From positions 124,001 through 188,000 of the forward strand of contig NZ_LFME01000003.1 of NCBI RefSeq assembly GCF_001043115.1: 64,000 nt of DNA, in the 5' to 3' direction. Every line of letters begins with the position of its first letter. Position 1 is the stretch's first letter. The notes under the pieces are model-generated. The model saw only the letters and a list, made by a program, of their open reading frames with translations, did not search any database and was not told the origin of the DNA. Positions 54,280 through 64,000 of this stretch are shown in pieces. The position numbers and the translations under genes are program-made. The stretch comes from Xanthomonas sp. NCPPB 1128 (GTDB lineage Bacteria > Pseudomonadota > Gammaproteobacteria > Xanthomonadales > Xanthomonadaceae).

Positions 54280-54541
54280 GCGAAACTCCAAGGGGTGAGG
54301 GGCACGGCAGGCGGCAGGCGCGGCGTCCGCCACACTCCCCCGTCGTTCGGCCGCGCAGTGTAGCCAGCGCACGCACGGACGCAGCGGCACAGGTTGCGCT
54401 TTGCGCAGCCGACCACACTCCCTCGACGCCGCCGTCCCTTGGTGCCGCCGTCCGCATCGCGCAGCCGCCCCAGCCAGCCTCCTGATTGCGCGCGACGCAG
54501 CCGACCCGCACAATCGTCACACTTCGTAGACAGGGGGCGTC

Positions 54542-55822
54542 ATGGAAGACCGTCGTCGCGTGGGCGCAAGTCGCACACACCGCAGCACACCCGAACCGTT
54601 CTGGGCGCGCACCCGCGCCATCGCGCTGTATCCGCTGCGCGGCGGCGCGCTATACGCGTTGATCGCGCTGACCCTGTGCAGCCTGCTGGGCATGCTGCCC
54701 GGCATCGGCTGGATCCTGGGCATCGTCACCACCCTGGCAATCTACAAATACGCCTTCGAGATCCTGCGGCACACCGCCGACGGCTACCTGGACGCGCCGG
54801 AACGCGGGTTCGACATCGGCGACGGCGTGGTCGTGCGGCTGCTGGCCATGATGATCCTGCTCGGCGTGGCGGTGTTCGCTGCGCTGCTGCTGGCCGGGCC
54901 GGTCGGCGGCCTGCTGATGCTGCTGGCGGTGGTGCTGCTGCAACCGGGCATCCTGATTTCCCTGGCGATGGACGGCAGCCTGCGCCGCGCGCTGAACCCC
55001 GCCGTGTCGATCGGCCTGGCGCTGCGCATCGGTTGGCCGTACCTGGCCGCGTTCGGCCTGCTGTTCGTGATCCAGGCCAGCGCGCTGGGCGCCGCCGCCT
55101 GGCTGCAGCGCGTCCTGCCGCCGCTGGTCGCCGACCTGGCCGTCACCGTGGTGACGATCTGGGGCCTGTTCGCCGCCTTCCACCTGATGGGCTATCTGGT
55201 CTACCAGTATCACGCCGTGCTGGGCTACGAACCGGCCGCCGACGCAGCGAGCGGCTTCGCCCGCCACGACCCGGACCAGCGCGTGCTCGACGAGGCCGAA
55301 CAGCTGGTGCGCGACGGCCACACCGACGACGCGCTGCAGGTGCTGCGCAGCGAAGTGCGCACCCGCGCGGTGAGCCTGGGCGTGCACGAGCTGTACCAAC
55401 GCCTGTTGCGCGGCAGTGCGCGCCACGACGAACGCCGCGAACATACCCGCCAGTACATGCACCGGCTCCTGCAGGAAAAGCAGGAACGGCGTGCGCTGGC
55501 CCTGCAGCGCGAGGCACTGGATGCCGATCCCGACTTCGCGCCGCTGCTGCCGGAACAGGCCACGTTGTTGGCCGAACGCGCGCAACTGGCGGGCCAGTTC
55601 CGGCTCGCCGCCGACGGCCTGCAGGCCGCGCTGCGCGCCTGGCCGAAGGCACCGGAACACAGTACCTGGTCGCTGCAGGCCGCCTTGCTGCTGGCAGAAC
55701 GCTTCGGCGAGGACGCGCAGGCGCACGACCTGTTGGAGGACGCGCTGAGCCGCTGCGACGACGAGGTGCAACGCGGCAAGCTGCAGGCAGCGTTGCGCGC
55801 GGTGACGATCACGCCGGTCTAG
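54542..55822 (+). CDS. Membrane protein with C-terminal TPR-like repeats, function unknown
   Basis: A 426-residue protein. A hydrophobic half (about residues 30-230) has five to six predicted membrane helices, including LLAMMILLGVAVFAALLLAG and LFVIQASALGAAAWL, in an arrangement like DUF4013 proteins. The cytoplasmic half (about 245-420) consists of helical pairs such as VLDEAEQLVRDGHTDDALQV that resemble TPR repeats. ATG 54542 is preceded by AGGGGG. I do not recognise a named family. It ends close to the end of the convergent rhomboid gene; no operon partner is evident. Confidence 0.8.
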   Translation: MEDRRRVGASRTHRSTPEPFWARTRAIALYPLRGGALYALIALTLCSLLGMLPGIGWILGIVTTLAIYKYAFEILRHTADGYLDAPERGFDIGDGVVVRLLAMMILLGVAVFAALLLAGPVGGLLMLLAVVLLQPGILISLAMDGSLRRALNPAVSIGLALRIGWPYLAAFGLLFVIQASALGAAAWLQRVLPPLVADLAVTVVTIWGLFAAFHLMGYLVYQYHAVLGYEPAADAASGFARHDPDQRVLDEAEQLVRDGHTDDALQVLRSEVRTRAVSLGVHELYQRLLRGSARHDERREHTRQYMHRLLQEKQERRALALQREALDADPDFAPLLPEQATLLAERAQLAGQFRLAADGLQAALRAWPKAPEHSTWSLQAALLLAERFGEDAQAHDLLEDALSRCDDEVQRGKLQAALRAVTITPV

Positions 55823-55876
55823 CGCGCGCCCTGCACGGCGCGCGACACGGGACACTCCGCGCGCCAGGCAGCGCGC

Positions 55877-57316
55877 TCAGGCGTTGGCGAGCAGGAACCG
55901 CGCCTTGTCCGCCTGCGGCAGATCCGGATAGCGCACGATCAGTGCCTCCAGCACGCGCCGCCACTCCGCCATGGCCTGGCGTTCGCCATGACCCAGTGCG
56001 AGCCGGAACCAGGCCTGCGCCTGCTGCTCGCGCGACGAGTCCGCATCCTGCGCCAGCAGTGTCTCCGCCTCGACCAGCAAGCCCAGCGCCATCCAGCGCG
56101 CGAACAACGCCGTGCGCGTCGGCACATCCACGTCGCCGGCCGCTTGCAACACGGCGGCCTGCTGCCGCGCCTCGTGCACGGACGGCGCCGACAGGCGCAA
56201 CAGCTCCAGCGCCCGCGCCTGTGCCGATGCGGCGTGGCCGGCATTGGCCGCCAGGCGATAGCGCGCCAGCGCCACATCGAAGCGCTGCGGCGCTTCCGTG
56301 GCCAACGCGTCCAGCAGCGCGCCGGCCTGGACGTGTTCCATCCGCCCCAAATGCGCCTGCGCGCGCTCCCAGCGATCGTCGGCCGGTGCGTCGCTCTCGT
56401 CGCGCAGGAAGGCCTCGCGGGTCTGTCCGGCCGCCACCAGCACGGCACCGAGCAGCGCGCCGATCACCAGGCCGCCGGCATGCGCATCGAAGCCGATGCC
56501 GGCATCGCCGTTGAACAGCAGGTTGTAAATTTCCCAGCCCAGCCACAGCGGCAGCAGCACGATGGCCGGCGCGCGCACGTAGTCGAACAGCACCGCCACC
56601 CAATAGAAGAAGCGCACCGGTCGCCGCCCCCAGACCACGCAGAACGCGCCCATCAGCGCGGCGATGGCGCCGGACGCGCCGAGACCGGCGCCGGCCTCGC
56701 CCCAGCGCCACCACAGGCTCACCGCGCTGGCGCCGAACGCACCGAGCAGGTACACCGCCAGGAACCGCCAGCCGCCGATCGCGCCTTCCAGCAGCGTACC
56801 CAGCGCCAGCAGGAACAGCATGTTGCCGATCAGGTGCATGGCGTCGGCATGCAGGAACGCCGCCGTGAGCATGCGTAGCGGCGCCCATTCCGAGCTGCGC
56901 TGCACATGGCGCAGGGTGAACACGCGCTGCAACAGCACGTCATAGTGCGCGCGCAACGGCGCCCAAGCCTGTTGCGCGTCGGCATCCGCGAACAGCGTGC
57001 CACTGCGCAGGGCCTGCACGAAGCGCACGTCGTGCACGGTGGCGGCGCCGACGAAGGCCGACCGCTCCGCTGCCGGTACCTGCTGCAACTGCGCGAGCCG
57101 CTCGCGCTGGCCGCGTCGTTCCAGGTAGCGCGCATAGGCCGGCGCCTCCAGCGCGCCGAGCCCGGAGTCCAGGTAGTAGCGCTGCGCCTGCCGCAGCGGC
57201 GCCGCGTCGTGGCGCTGCCAGCCCGCATAGACCGCGATGTTGAGCAGGATCAGCAGCAGCGTGACCAGCGGGAGGTTGTCCCGCGACAGCGGTTTGTGCA
57301 GCGGCAGGATCAGCAT
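55877..57316 (-). CDS. Rhomboid-family intramembrane serine protease with C-terminal TPR-like extension
   Basis: Intramembrane protease of 479 residues. Catalytic Ser215 is in [10 protein letters not shown] and His279 in DAHAGG; the His and Asn of [13 protein letters not shown] are also present, so the site is complete. A long soluble insert (about 30-130) lies between the first helix and the catalytic core, and the C-terminal 160 residues are helical and look like TPR repeats. ATG 57316 begins [12 protein letters not shown]. Substrates are unknown. It is convergent with the TPR membrane protein, and greB starts 108 bases away on the other strand. Confidence 0.92.
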   Translation of the reverse strand: MLILPLHKPLSRDNLPLVTLLLILLNIAVYAGWQRHDAAPLRQAQRYYLDSGLGALEAPAYARYLERRGQRERLAQLQQVPAAERSAFVGAATVHDVRFVQALRSGTLFADADAQQAWAPLRAHYDVLLQRVFTLRHVQRSSEWAPLRMLTAAFLHADAMHLIGNMLFLLALGTLLEGAIGGWRFLAVYLLGAFGASAVSLWWRWGEAGAGLGASGAIAALMGAFCVVWGRRPVRFFYWVAVLFDYVRAPAIVLLPLWLGWEIYNLLFNGDAGIGFDAHAGGLVIGALLGAVLVAAGQTREAFLRDESDAPADDRWERAQAHLGRMEHVQAGALLDALATEAPQRFDVALARYRLAANAGHAASAQARALELLRLSAPSVHEARQQAAVLQAAGDVDVPTRTALFARWMALGLLVEAETLLAQDADSSREQQAQAWFRLALGHGERQAMAEWRRVLEALIVRYPDLPQADKARFLLANA

Positions 57317-57424
57317 CGAGCGACGTCCATGTGCGGGGCGGCGCCAGCTTCGGCCATCGCCTGCGGGTGCGCAAGGCGCAGGCACGCGCTAGCATCGCCA
57401 CCCCGCTCCACCGCAGTCGCACCG

Positions 57425-57931
57425 ATGAGCCGCTGGCGTCCCCCTGCCGAGAAAAGCACCGCCCTGATCACCCCGGAAGGCCATGCCCGGCTCAAGGCCG
57501 AACTGGAGGACCTGTGGCGGGTGCGCCGCCCCGAGGTGGTCAAGGCGCTCGCCGCGGCCGCGGCCGAGGGCGACCGCTCGGAGAACGCCGAGTACACCTA
57601 CCGCAAGAAGCAACTGGGCGAGATCGACCGCCGCGTGCGCTACCTGAGCAAGCGCCTGGAGGCGCTGCGCGTGGTCGCCGAGGCCCCGTCCGACCCGCAG
57701 GCGGTGTTCTTCGGCGCGCACATCGAACTGGAGGATGCCGACAGCGGCGAACTGCGCCGCTACCGCATCGTCGGCCCGGACGAGACCGATGCGGCGCGCG
57801 GCTGGATCAGCATCGATTCGCCGCTGGCGCGGGCGCTGCTGAAGAAGCGCGTCGACGACGAAGTGGAAGCGAAGCTGCCCGGCGGCCGCCACAGCTTCGT
57901 GGTGGTCGCGGTGGACTACGCCGCGCCGTAA
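57425..57931 (+). CDS. greB: Transcription elongation factor GreB
   Basis: Rescues backtracked RNA polymerase by stimulating transcript cleavage. It has 168 residues. The N-terminal coiled coil contains the acidic tip with [15 protein letters not shown] and the C-terminal FKBP-like domain includes [20 protein letters not shown]. Its [13 protein letters not shown] stretch points to GreB more than GreA. ATG 57425 gives [11 protein letters not shown], and the ribosome site is weak. It is convergent with rimO across 42 bases. Confidence 0.94.
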   Translation: MSRWRPPAEKSTALITPEGHARLKAELEDLWRVRRPEVVKALAAAAAEGDRSENAEYTYRKKQLGEIDRRVRYLSKRLEALRVVAEAPSDPQAVFFGAHIELEDADSGELRRYRIVGPDETDAARGWISIDSPLARALLKKRVDDEVEAKLPGGRHSFVVVAVDYAAP

Positions 57932-57973
57932 GCGGGTGGCGCCGTGGCGCCACGCATGCCGTCGTCTGCGGTC

Positions 57974-59365
57974 TCAGAGCACCCGCAGGTCCAGCGGCCT
58001 TGCCGGTGTTGCCGGCGCCGGCAGCGCATCGCCGAACAGATCGTGCTCGTCGCTGTCGGTGATCTCCACCTGCACCAGGTCGCCCGGCTTCAGCCCGCGC
58101 TCGCCGCCGTTCTGGATATGCACCAGGCCGTCGATCTCCGGCGCATCGGCCTTGGAGCGCGCCACCGCGATGCCGTCCTCCAACAGGTCGACCAGGCACT
58201 CCTGCACGCTGCCGATCTTGGCTTCCAGGCGCGCGGCGGAAATCGCCGCCTGCCGCTCCATGAAGCGCGCCAGCCGCTCCTGCTTGAGCTCCTCCGGCAC
58301 TGGATCCGGCAGCGCGTTGGCGCTGGCGCCTTCCACCGGCGAATAGGCGAACGCACCGACACGGTCGAGCTGCGCTTCGTCCAGAAAATCCAGCAACTGC
58401 TCGAACTCGGCGTCGGTCTCACCGGGGAAGCCGACGATGAAGGTCGAACGCAGGGTGATCTCCGGGCACAGCGCGCGCCAGCGCTGCACGCGCTCCAGGG
58501 TGCGCTCCACCGCGCCGGGCCGCTTCATCAGCTTGAGGATGCGCGGGCTGGCGTGCTGGAACGGGATGTCCAGGTACGGCAGCAACTTGCCCTCGGCCAT
58601 CAGCGGGATCACGTCGTCCACGTGCGGATACGGATACACGTAGTGCAGGCGCGCCCACGCACCCAGTTCCGACAGACCCTCGCACAGCGCCTTCATCCGC
58701 GTCTGGTAGGCCCGACCGCGCCACTCGCGCTCGGCGTACTTCAGATCCACGCCGTAGGCCGAGGTGTCCTGCGACACCACCAGCAACTCGCGCACCCCGC
58801 CCTTGACCAGGCGTTCGGCCTCGCGCAGCACCTCGTCGACCGGGCGCGACACCAGGTCGCCGCGCATCGACGGGATGATGCAGAAGCTGCAGCGGTGATT
58901 GCAGCCTTCGGAGATCTTCAGATAGGCGTAGTGGCGCGGGGTCAGCTTGACCCCGATGTCGTCTTCGTTGCTGCCACGACCGCGCGGCAGCAGGTCCACG
59001 AACGGATCGTGGCGCGGCGGCAACGCCGCATGCACCGCTTCCATCACGCTCTGGTAGTCCTGCGGACCGGACACCGCCAGCACGTCCGGATAGGCCGCGC
59101 GGATCTGCTCCGAGCGCTTGCCGAGGCAGCCGGTGACGATGACCTTGCCGTTCTCGGCCATGGCCTCGCCGATCGCCTCCATCGACTCGGCCACCGCCGA
59201 ATCGATGAAACCGCAGGTGTTGACCACCACCACGTCGGCCGCGTCGTAGCTGGGCACGATCGCGTAGCCTTCCACGCGCAGTTGGGTGAGGATGCGTTCG
59301 GAGTCGACAAGGGCCTTCGGGCAGCCGAGGCTGACGAAGCCGACTTTGGGGGTCGCGAGAGACAT
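57974..59365 (-). CDS. rimO: Ribosomal protein S12 methylthiotransferase
   Basis: Radical-SAM enzyme that adds a methylthio group to Asp of S12. It has 463 residues. The UPF0004 domain with its own Fe-S Cys ([29 protein letters not shown]), the radical SAM motif CNHRCSFC, and a C-terminal TRAM domain are present. ALVDSER and GCPKALVD separate RimO from MiaB. ATG 59365 begins [14 protein letters not shown]; a G-rich repeat lies just upstream (59366-59393). Convergent with greB. Confidence 0.97.
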   Translation of the reverse strand: MSLATPKVGFVSLGCPKALVDSERILTQLRVEGYAIVPSYDAADVVVVNTCGFIDSAVAESMEAIGEAMAENGKVIVTGCLGKRSEQIRAAYPDVLAVSGPQDYQSVMEAVHAALPPRHDPFVDLLPRGRGSNEDDIGVKLTPRHYAYLKISEGCNHRCSFCIIPSMRGDLVSRPVDEVLREAERLVKGGVRELLVVSQDTSAYGVDLKYAEREWRGRAYQTRMKALCEGLSELGAWARLHYVYPYPHVDDVIPLMAEGKLLPYLDIPFQHASPRILKLMKRPGAVERTLERVQRWRALCPEITLRSTFIVGFPGETDAEFEQLLDFLDEAQLDRVGAFAYSPVEGASANALPDPVPEELKQERLARFMERQAAISAARLEAKIGSVQECLVDLLEDGIAVARSKADAPEIDGLVHIQNGGERGLKPGDLVQVEITDSDEHDLFGDALPAPATPARPLDLRVL

Positions 59366-59521
59366 TGGGGCCGGGGTCCGGGGGCCTGGGAGAAAAACAG
59401 CGCGCGAAGTATACCGGGCCGGGGCCGCCGGCGCGGCGGCCGCCCGGTGTGCGCCCGCTCACCCCGGCTTAGCCCGGGCGATGGATAATCGGCCGCTTCC
59501 CCCACCCCACAGGACGCCGCA

Positions 59522-60184
59522 ATGGGCCACTGGACCACACTCGACACCGCTCACGGCCAGGTTTCCGCCTGGCACGCCCTGCCCGAGGGCACGCCGCGCG
59601 GCGGCCTGGTCGTCATCCAGGAGATCTTCGGGGTGACCGACTACATCCGCGAGGTCGCCGACCGCTACGCCGCGCACGGCTACGCAGTGCTGGCGCCGGC
59701 GCTGTTCGACCCGGTCGAGAAGGACGCGCAGCTGGCCTACGACCAGGACGGCGTGCGCCATGGCCTGGAACTGGTCGGCGCACTCGGCTTCGACCGTGCC
59801 CTGGACATCGTGCAGGCGGCCGCGCAGGCGCTGGCGCCGGCCGGCAAGGTCGGCACGCTGGGCTACTGCTGGGGCGGCAGCGTCGCGCTGCTGGCGGCAC
59901 TGCGCCTGGGCCTGCCCTCGGTGAGCTACTACGGCGGCCGCAACACCCAGTTCCTGGACGAGACGCCGAAGGCGCCGGTGCTGTTCCACTTCGGTGCGCA
60001 GGACGGCAGCATCCCGGCCGAGTCGATTCAGCAACATCGCGAGAAGCTGCCGCAGATGCAGACCTTCGTCTACCCGGCCGGGCACGGCTTCGACCGCCAT
60101 GTGGACCCGAACCACTACGACGCCGACAGCGCCGAACTCGCCCGCGAACGCAGCCTGGCGTTCCTCGCCGAGCACCTGGGCTGA
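59522..60184 (+). CDS. Dienelactone hydrolase family protein
   Basis: Alpha/beta hydrolase of 220 residues in the carboxymethylenebutenolidase family. The catalytic triad is Cys116 in GYCWGG, Asp161 in FGAQDGSIP and His188 in AGHGFDR. IQEIFGVTDYIREVADRYA is a family signature. ATG 59522 has AGGAC upstream. It is followed 8 bases later by a HIT protein in the same direction. The natural substrate is not indicated, since no aromatic-degradation genes are nearby. Confidence 0.92.
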   Translation: MGHWTTLDTAHGQVSAWHALPEGTPRGGLVVIQEIFGVTDYIREVADRYAAHGYAVLAPALFDPVEKDAQLAYDQDGVRHGLELVGALGFDRALDIVQAAAQALAPAGKVGTLGYCWGGSVALLAALRLGLPSVSYYGGRNTQFLDETPKAPVLFHFGAQDGSIPAESIQQHREKLPQMQTFVYPAGHGFDRHVDPNHYDADSAELARERSLAFLAEHLG

Positions 60185-60192
60185 GCCACGGC

Positions 60193-60600
60193 GTGGCCGA
60201 CTTCGTCCTCGACCCGCGGCTGCAGGCCGACAGCGCGTTCGTCGCCGACGGGCCGCTGTCGCAGGTGCGGCTGATGGACGACGCGCGCTTCCCGTGGCTG
60301 CTGCTGGTGCCGCGGGTGGCCGAGGCCAGCGAGTGGATCGACCTGGACGGCGGCCAGCAGCGCCTGCTGCTGGCCGAGATCAACCAGCTTTCGCAGTTGC
60401 TGCGGCAGGAGCCGGGCGTGCACAAGCTCAACATCGGCGCGCTGGGCAACGTGGTGCGACAACTGCACGTGCACGTGCTGGGGCGGCATCCCGGCGATGC
60501 CGCCTGGCCCGGCCCGGTGTGGGGCAGCGGCGCGGCACAGCGGATCCCGGCCGAGGAACTGCAGGCGCGTGTTGCGGCGTGGCGCCAGCGGCTACGATAG
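60193..60600 (+). CDS. HIT-like nucleotide-binding protein with variant triad
   Basis: A 135-residue protein of the histidine-triad superfamily. The triad reads QLHVHVLGR, so the first His of the usual HxHxH is Gln, as in many members of this bacterial group; the catalytic central His remains. AWPGPVWGSG near the end is conserved in relatives. It starts with GTG 60193 eight bases after the hydrolase stop, suggesting co-transcription. The reaction is unknown. Confidence 0.85.
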   Translation: MADFVLDPRLQADSAFVADGPLSQVRLMDDARFPWLLLVPRVAEASEWIDLDGGQQRLLLAEINQLSQLLRQEPGVHKLNIGALGNVVRQLHVHVLGRHPGDAAWPGPVWGSGAAQRIPAEELQARVAAWRQRLR

Positions 60601-60628
60601 GCGCCCTTTTTGCGGAAGCCGCGCCTCC

Positions 60629-60796
60629 ATGAAATCCAACGTGATCGCCGCCATCGTGCTGATCGTGATCGGCCTGGTGTTCCTGGCCAACAACCTGGGC
60701 TGGACCAACCTGAACCTGGGCCGGCTGATCGCCACCTGGTGGCCGGCGATCCTGGTCGCGGTCGGCGTCGGCATGTTGTTCGGCCGCGGAAAGTAG
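60629..60796 (+). CDS. Small membrane protein, DUF5668/LiaI-like
   Basis: A 55-residue protein with two hydrophobic helices: NVIAAIVLIVIGLVFLANNL and, after a short polar turn, WWPAILVAVGVGMLFG. This matches LiaI/LiaF-type transmembrane segments assigned to DUF5668. ATG 60629 is 28 bases behind the HIT gene. It is followed by a heptad-repeat hairpin. The function is unknown; a role in envelope stress is only a family hint. Confidence 0.75.
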   Translation: MKSNVIAAIVLIVIGLVFLANNLGWTNLNLGRLIATWWPAILVAVGVGMLFGRGK

Positions 60797-60803
60797 TTGG
60801 AGC

Positions 60804-60853
60804 CGGGAGTGGGGATTAGGGAGTGGGGATTCGCTAAGGCGATTCCCCACTCC
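60804..60853. repeat. Heptad repeat forming a hairpin at convergent gene ends
   Basis: GGGAGTGGGGATTAGG followed by GGAGTGGGGATTCGC (60820-60834), loop TAAG, and GCGATTCCCCACTCC (60839-60853): a 15-base stem with one mismatch. It lies between the ends of the DUF5668 and RDD genes and may terminate in both directions. Confidence 0.75.
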
Positions 60854-60928
60854 AGACGCGTGTGTCGCGCGGGCGGCTTGCTGGCGCGCCCCTGCTAGAG
60901 GCAGGGGCGCCGTCTCGCGACTGCGCGC

Positions 60929-61453
60929 TCAGCGGCGGACGTTGACCACGCGGGTGCCGGCGATCAGGTCGTGCAGGCAACGCTTGTCCTGGCGGAAGAT
61001 GAACAGCGCGTCCACCAGGGCGTAGATGCCGCCCACGATCGGCACCAGCGAGATCGCCTGGGTCGGCAGATAACGCAGCGCGATCAGGCGCCAGAACGGC
61101 GGCTGCCCACCGTCGAGGTCGGCGATGCGGATCCACAGCAGCTTCTTGCCCCAGGTCTGGCCGGTCTTGGCCAGCGGGTAGCCCTGCACCAGCAGGAAGA
61201 TCACCATGCCCAGCACGCCGTAGCCGAGCGTGGTCAGGAACGACACCTGCACGCCGCTGCGTGCGGCTTCCATGACCTTGCCGAAATAGCCGGTCAGCGC
61301 CGCCACCGGCAGGAACGTCGCCAGCGAAATCACGCCGTCGATCAGCGCCGCGCCGAGGCGCTCGCCGCGGCCGGCCAGGACCTCGCCGGAGGCGCCCGGC
61401 AGCGCGGGAGGCAACACCGCGTCGGGGGCCTGGTAGGGATTGGGGTCGTTCAT
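60929..61453 (-). CDS. RDD family membrane protein
   Basis: Integral membrane protein of 174 residues with three to four hydrophobic segments. The RDD signature is seen in GERLGAALIDGVISLATFLP (Arg and Asp of the first helix), the loop TWGKKLLWIRIADLDGG and the last segment with FRQDKRCLHDLIAGTRVVNV. AAGGAGC sits 7 bases before ATG 61453. Proposed transport roles of the family are not confirmed here. It is 40 bases behind dcd. Confidence 0.9.
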   Translation of the reverse strand: MNDPNPYQAPDAVLPPALPGASGEVLAGRGERLGAALIDGVISLATFLPVAALTGYFGKVMEAARSGVQVSFLTTLGYGVLGMVIFLLVQGYPLAKTGQTWGKKLLWIRIADLDGGQPPFWRLIALRYLPTQAISLVPIVGGIYALVDALFIFRQDKRCLHDLIAGTRVVNVRR

Positions 61454-61493
61454 TGCGCGCTCCTTGTGCTGTCGAAAGGAAGGGAGTGGGAGA

Positions 61494-62066
<573 letters not shown>

Positions 62067-62194
62067 GGGGCTTCCTGATGCGGTGGCGGCGGCCGCAGCC
62101 TGCGCGCCGGGAACGCGACCGGCGGATGGGGCCGGCCGCAATAGCGGGCGATTCTATCCGGTGCAGGGCCTTCGCGGCAGGCGCCGCGCGCCGC

Positions 62195-63046
62195 TCAGCG
62201 CAACGCCGCGGAGATCGGGATCGCCGCGCGCGGGCGCTTGCGCAGTTCCTCGGTCAGGCGCTGCGCGGTGGCCAGGTAGGCCTGCGCCGCGGCCGACTCC
62301 GGCGCCGCCACCACCACCGGGGTGCCGGCGTCACCCTGCTCGCGGATCGCGATCGCCAGCGGCAGCGATCCCAACAGCGGCACGCCGTACTGCTGCGCCA
62401 TGCGCTGGCCGCCGCCCTCGCCGAACAGGTGCTCGACATGACCACACTGGCTGCAGGTGTGCACCGCCATGTTCTCGACGATGCCCAGCACCGGCACCTC
62501 GACCTTCTCGAACATCTTCAGCGCCTTCTTCGCGTCCAGCGTGGCGATGTCCTGCGGGGTGGTGACGATCACCGCGCCGGCCACCGGGATCTTCTGCGCC
62601 AGGGTCAGCTGGATGTCGCCGGTGCCGGGCGGCAGGTCGATCAGCAGGTAGTCCAGGTCGTCCCACAGCGTGTCGGCGAACAACTGGGTGAGCGCCGAGG
62701 TCGCCATCGGGCCACGCCAGATCATCGGCGTGTCCTGGTCCACCAGCAGCCCGATCGACATGGCCTCGATGCCGAAGGCGCGCATCGGCTCGATGCGCTT
62801 GTCGTCAGGACTATCGGGGCGCCCGCTCAGGCCGAGCATGGCCGGCACGCTGGGGCCGTAGACGTCGGCATCCAGCACCCCGACGCGTGCGCCCTGACGC
62901 TGCAGGGCCAGCGCCAGGTTCACCGCAGTGGTGGACTTGCCCACTCCCCCCTTGCCGGAACCGACGGCAATGACGTTGCGGATGCGTGGATGCGGGGCGA
63001 GCTTGGGCTGGACGGCATGGGCGGGGAGACGCGGGCGTTCGGTCAT
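62195..63046 (-). CDS. apbC: Iron-sulfur cluster carrier Mrp/ApbC
   Basis: ParA/MinD-like ATPase that carries Fe-S clusters. It has 283 residues. The deviant Walker A GSGKGGVGKST is at 29-39, and the cluster-binding pair CSQC lies near residue 200. VLDADVYGPSVPAMLG and LLIDLPPGTGDIQLTL are diagnostic. The N-terminal DUF59 domain of longer Mrp proteins is absent. ATG 63046 (MTERPRLPAH) is chosen; an ATG at 63082 would add 12 residues with no better ribosome site. dcd follows after 128 bases. Confidence 0.94.
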   Translation of the reverse strand: MTERPRLPAHAVQPKLAPHPRIRNVIAVGSGKGGVGKSTTAVNLALALQRQGARVGVLDADVYGPSVPAMLGLSGRPDSPDDKRIEPMRAFGIEAMSIGLLVDQDTPMIWRGPMATSALTQLFADTLWDDLDYLLIDLPPGTGDIQLTLAQKIPVAGAVIVTTPQDIATLDAKKALKMFEKVEVPVLGIVENMAVHTCSQCGHVEHLFGEGGGQRMAQQYGVPLLGSLPLAIAIREQGDAGTPVVVAAPESAAAQAYLATAQRLTEELRKRPRAAIPISAALR

Positions 63047-63749
63047 CGGAAAACTCAACAAGAAAGCGTCGGCGCCGCACACGGGCGTGCGCTGGACGAA
63101 AGGGAGACATGGACCGCGAATGGGGCCGCGGACAGCGGCAGCGTCGCGGGCCGCACAGACACATGACTATACAAGTGTGCCGGTGCCGGGTCCCGCGTCG
63201 CGGGCGACGCGACACTGGGCGAATTTGCGCAAATGGCCTCCAACACCGACCGCCACCCGCCTTCCGCAGGCGGCCGCCATCGTCGAGCGCACCTGCCCGC
63301 GCAGCCGCTGGACCAACGCTTGGCGTACTGCGGGCGAGGCGGCGGGTACACGACCGCCCCACGATGGCGAAACGCACTCACCGAAGTGGTGCAGCGGCGA
63401 GCGCACCCGGACGCCGGCTCCGTTGGCGCAGCCCTGCCGGCGCGGGGTCTGCCGAGGTGCGTGCCAACGCAGCACCGCGCCGTTCAGCAACCTGTCCACA
63501 CAACGCCCCGCAATGGTGCAAAGCAGCGTGAAAATGGTTCTCACTGCCACCCAGTGCCGGCATTTGCCGACGTTTCCCACCCGATCGCGGCACTTTTCGC
63601 TTGTAGACGAAAAAAGTGACACCCATGTACAAACGGCGTTAAGTCCGTGTTACGTTTGGGTTGATCGCAGGATGCGGTCCCACTTTCAAGGCACATGTCG
63701 CGGCACGAGGCCCCTCGCCTTATCGATTGATTTTCGGGGATAGAGAAAG
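63047..63749. promoter_or_regulatory. Long divergent leader region before the TonB receptor
   Basis: About 700 bases without a recognisable gene; open frames on both strands are low-complexity and Arg-rich. From about 63600 the DNA becomes more A+T-rich. An imperfect dyad GTTAAGTCCGTGTTAC is at 63638-63653, about 97 bases before the receptor start, and is a candidate promoter or operator. I could not identify a Fur box. Confidence 0.4.
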
Positions 63750-64000
63750 ATGACTGCTCGTCATACTCGTAGTTTCAAGCACAGCCACCTGAGTGCCGCG
63801 CTGGCCTCCGCCCTGCTTGTTCCGGCTGCGTTTGCCGCCTTTGCGCAGGACGCCACGACCGATGACAAGACCGACAAGGCGACGAATCTCGACAAGATCA
63901 CCGTCACCGGGTCGCTGATCCCGCAGACCGAGATCGAGACCGCCACGCCGGTCACCACGATCAATGCCGAAGAGATCAAGGCGCGCGGCTTCAGCACCGT
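63750..64000 (+). CDS. TonB-dependent receptor, N-terminal part (3' end outside window)
   Basis: Start of an outer-membrane active transporter. The 83 visible residues have a signal peptide (about 1-31, hydrophobic ALASALLVPAAFAAFA), a polar linker with Asp/Thr/Lys, then LDKITVTGSLIPQ and ATPVTTINAEEIKARGF, the beginning of the plug domain; the LDKITVTGS stretch resembles the TonB-box/plug entry of many Xanthomonas receptors. ATG 63750 is preceded by GGGGATAGAGAAAG. The substrate cannot be judged from this part. Confidence 0.9.
   Translation, partial: MTARHTRSFKHSHLSAALASALLVPAAFAAFAQDATTDDKTDKATNLDKITVTGSLIPQTEIETATPVTTINAEEIKARGFST

Noticed and set aside
63055-63743. Several overlapping frames of 80-270 codons between apbC and the TonB receptor
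   Set aside because: Arg/Pro-rich shadow composition, no ribosome sites and no recognisable domain on either strand.

Overview
The window looks like chromosomal DNA of a Gammaproteobacterium of the Xanthomonas group (Xanthomonadaceae/Lysobacteraceae). The grounds are very high G+C, long antisense shadow frames, protein sequences close to what I know from Xanthomonas, GTAG-type REP elements, and dispersed GGGGATT heptad repeats in intergenic DNA. I see no prophage, insertion sequence, CRISPR array, integrase or rRNA. This is mostly conserved core genome; the unusual material is in the spacers and in a few protein insertions.

Region 1 (1-5.5 kb): the first 949 residues of a long Lhr-type helicase, a DUF3175 protein and a GAF-EAL phosphodiesterase. 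Behind the EAL gene is a decayed copy of its own 3' end.

Region 2 (5.5-15.2 kb, minus strand): the classic transcription-translation cluster initiator tRNA - rimP - nusA - infB - rbfA - truB - rpsO - pnp, with a good sigma70-type promoter before the tRNA and terminators after rpsO and pnp. Region 3 (15.2-31.7 kb, minus): tpiA - secG - tRNA-Leu(GAG) - nuoA to nuoN, encoding all 14 subunits of respiratory complex I in canonical order, closed by a 13-bp terminator hairpin. Genes in this block overlap or lie within a few bases of each other.

Region 4 (31.8-48.0 kb): an SDR and a 2OG-Fe(II) oxygenase facing each other across a repeat palindrome, then mainly minus-strand metabolism: prmB - aroC - 2-hydroxyacid dehydrogenase - asd - fimV - truA - trpF, and trpB - trpA - accD - glmM, with a LysR regulator divergent from trpB. 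Chorismate synthesis (aroC) and the last tryptophan steps (trpF, trpB, trpA) sit together. A tiny 29-codon membrane-like frame overlaps the end of glmM.

Region 5 (48.1-64.0 kb): SCO-type copper chaperone and psd, a lytic transglycosylase, a HerA-like ATPase, NudK hydrolase, a membrane-TPR protein, rhomboid protease, greB, rimO, dienelactone hydrolase, HIT protein, small membrane proteins, dcd, Mrp/ApbC, and the start of a TonB-dependent receptor cut by the window end.

No clear new multi-gene system was found. The best leads are the EAL 3' remnant, the histidine-rich insertion in NuoL, the tiny frame after glmM, the repeat cassette separating trpB from trpA, and the families of small palindromic or heptad repeats placed at gene ends.
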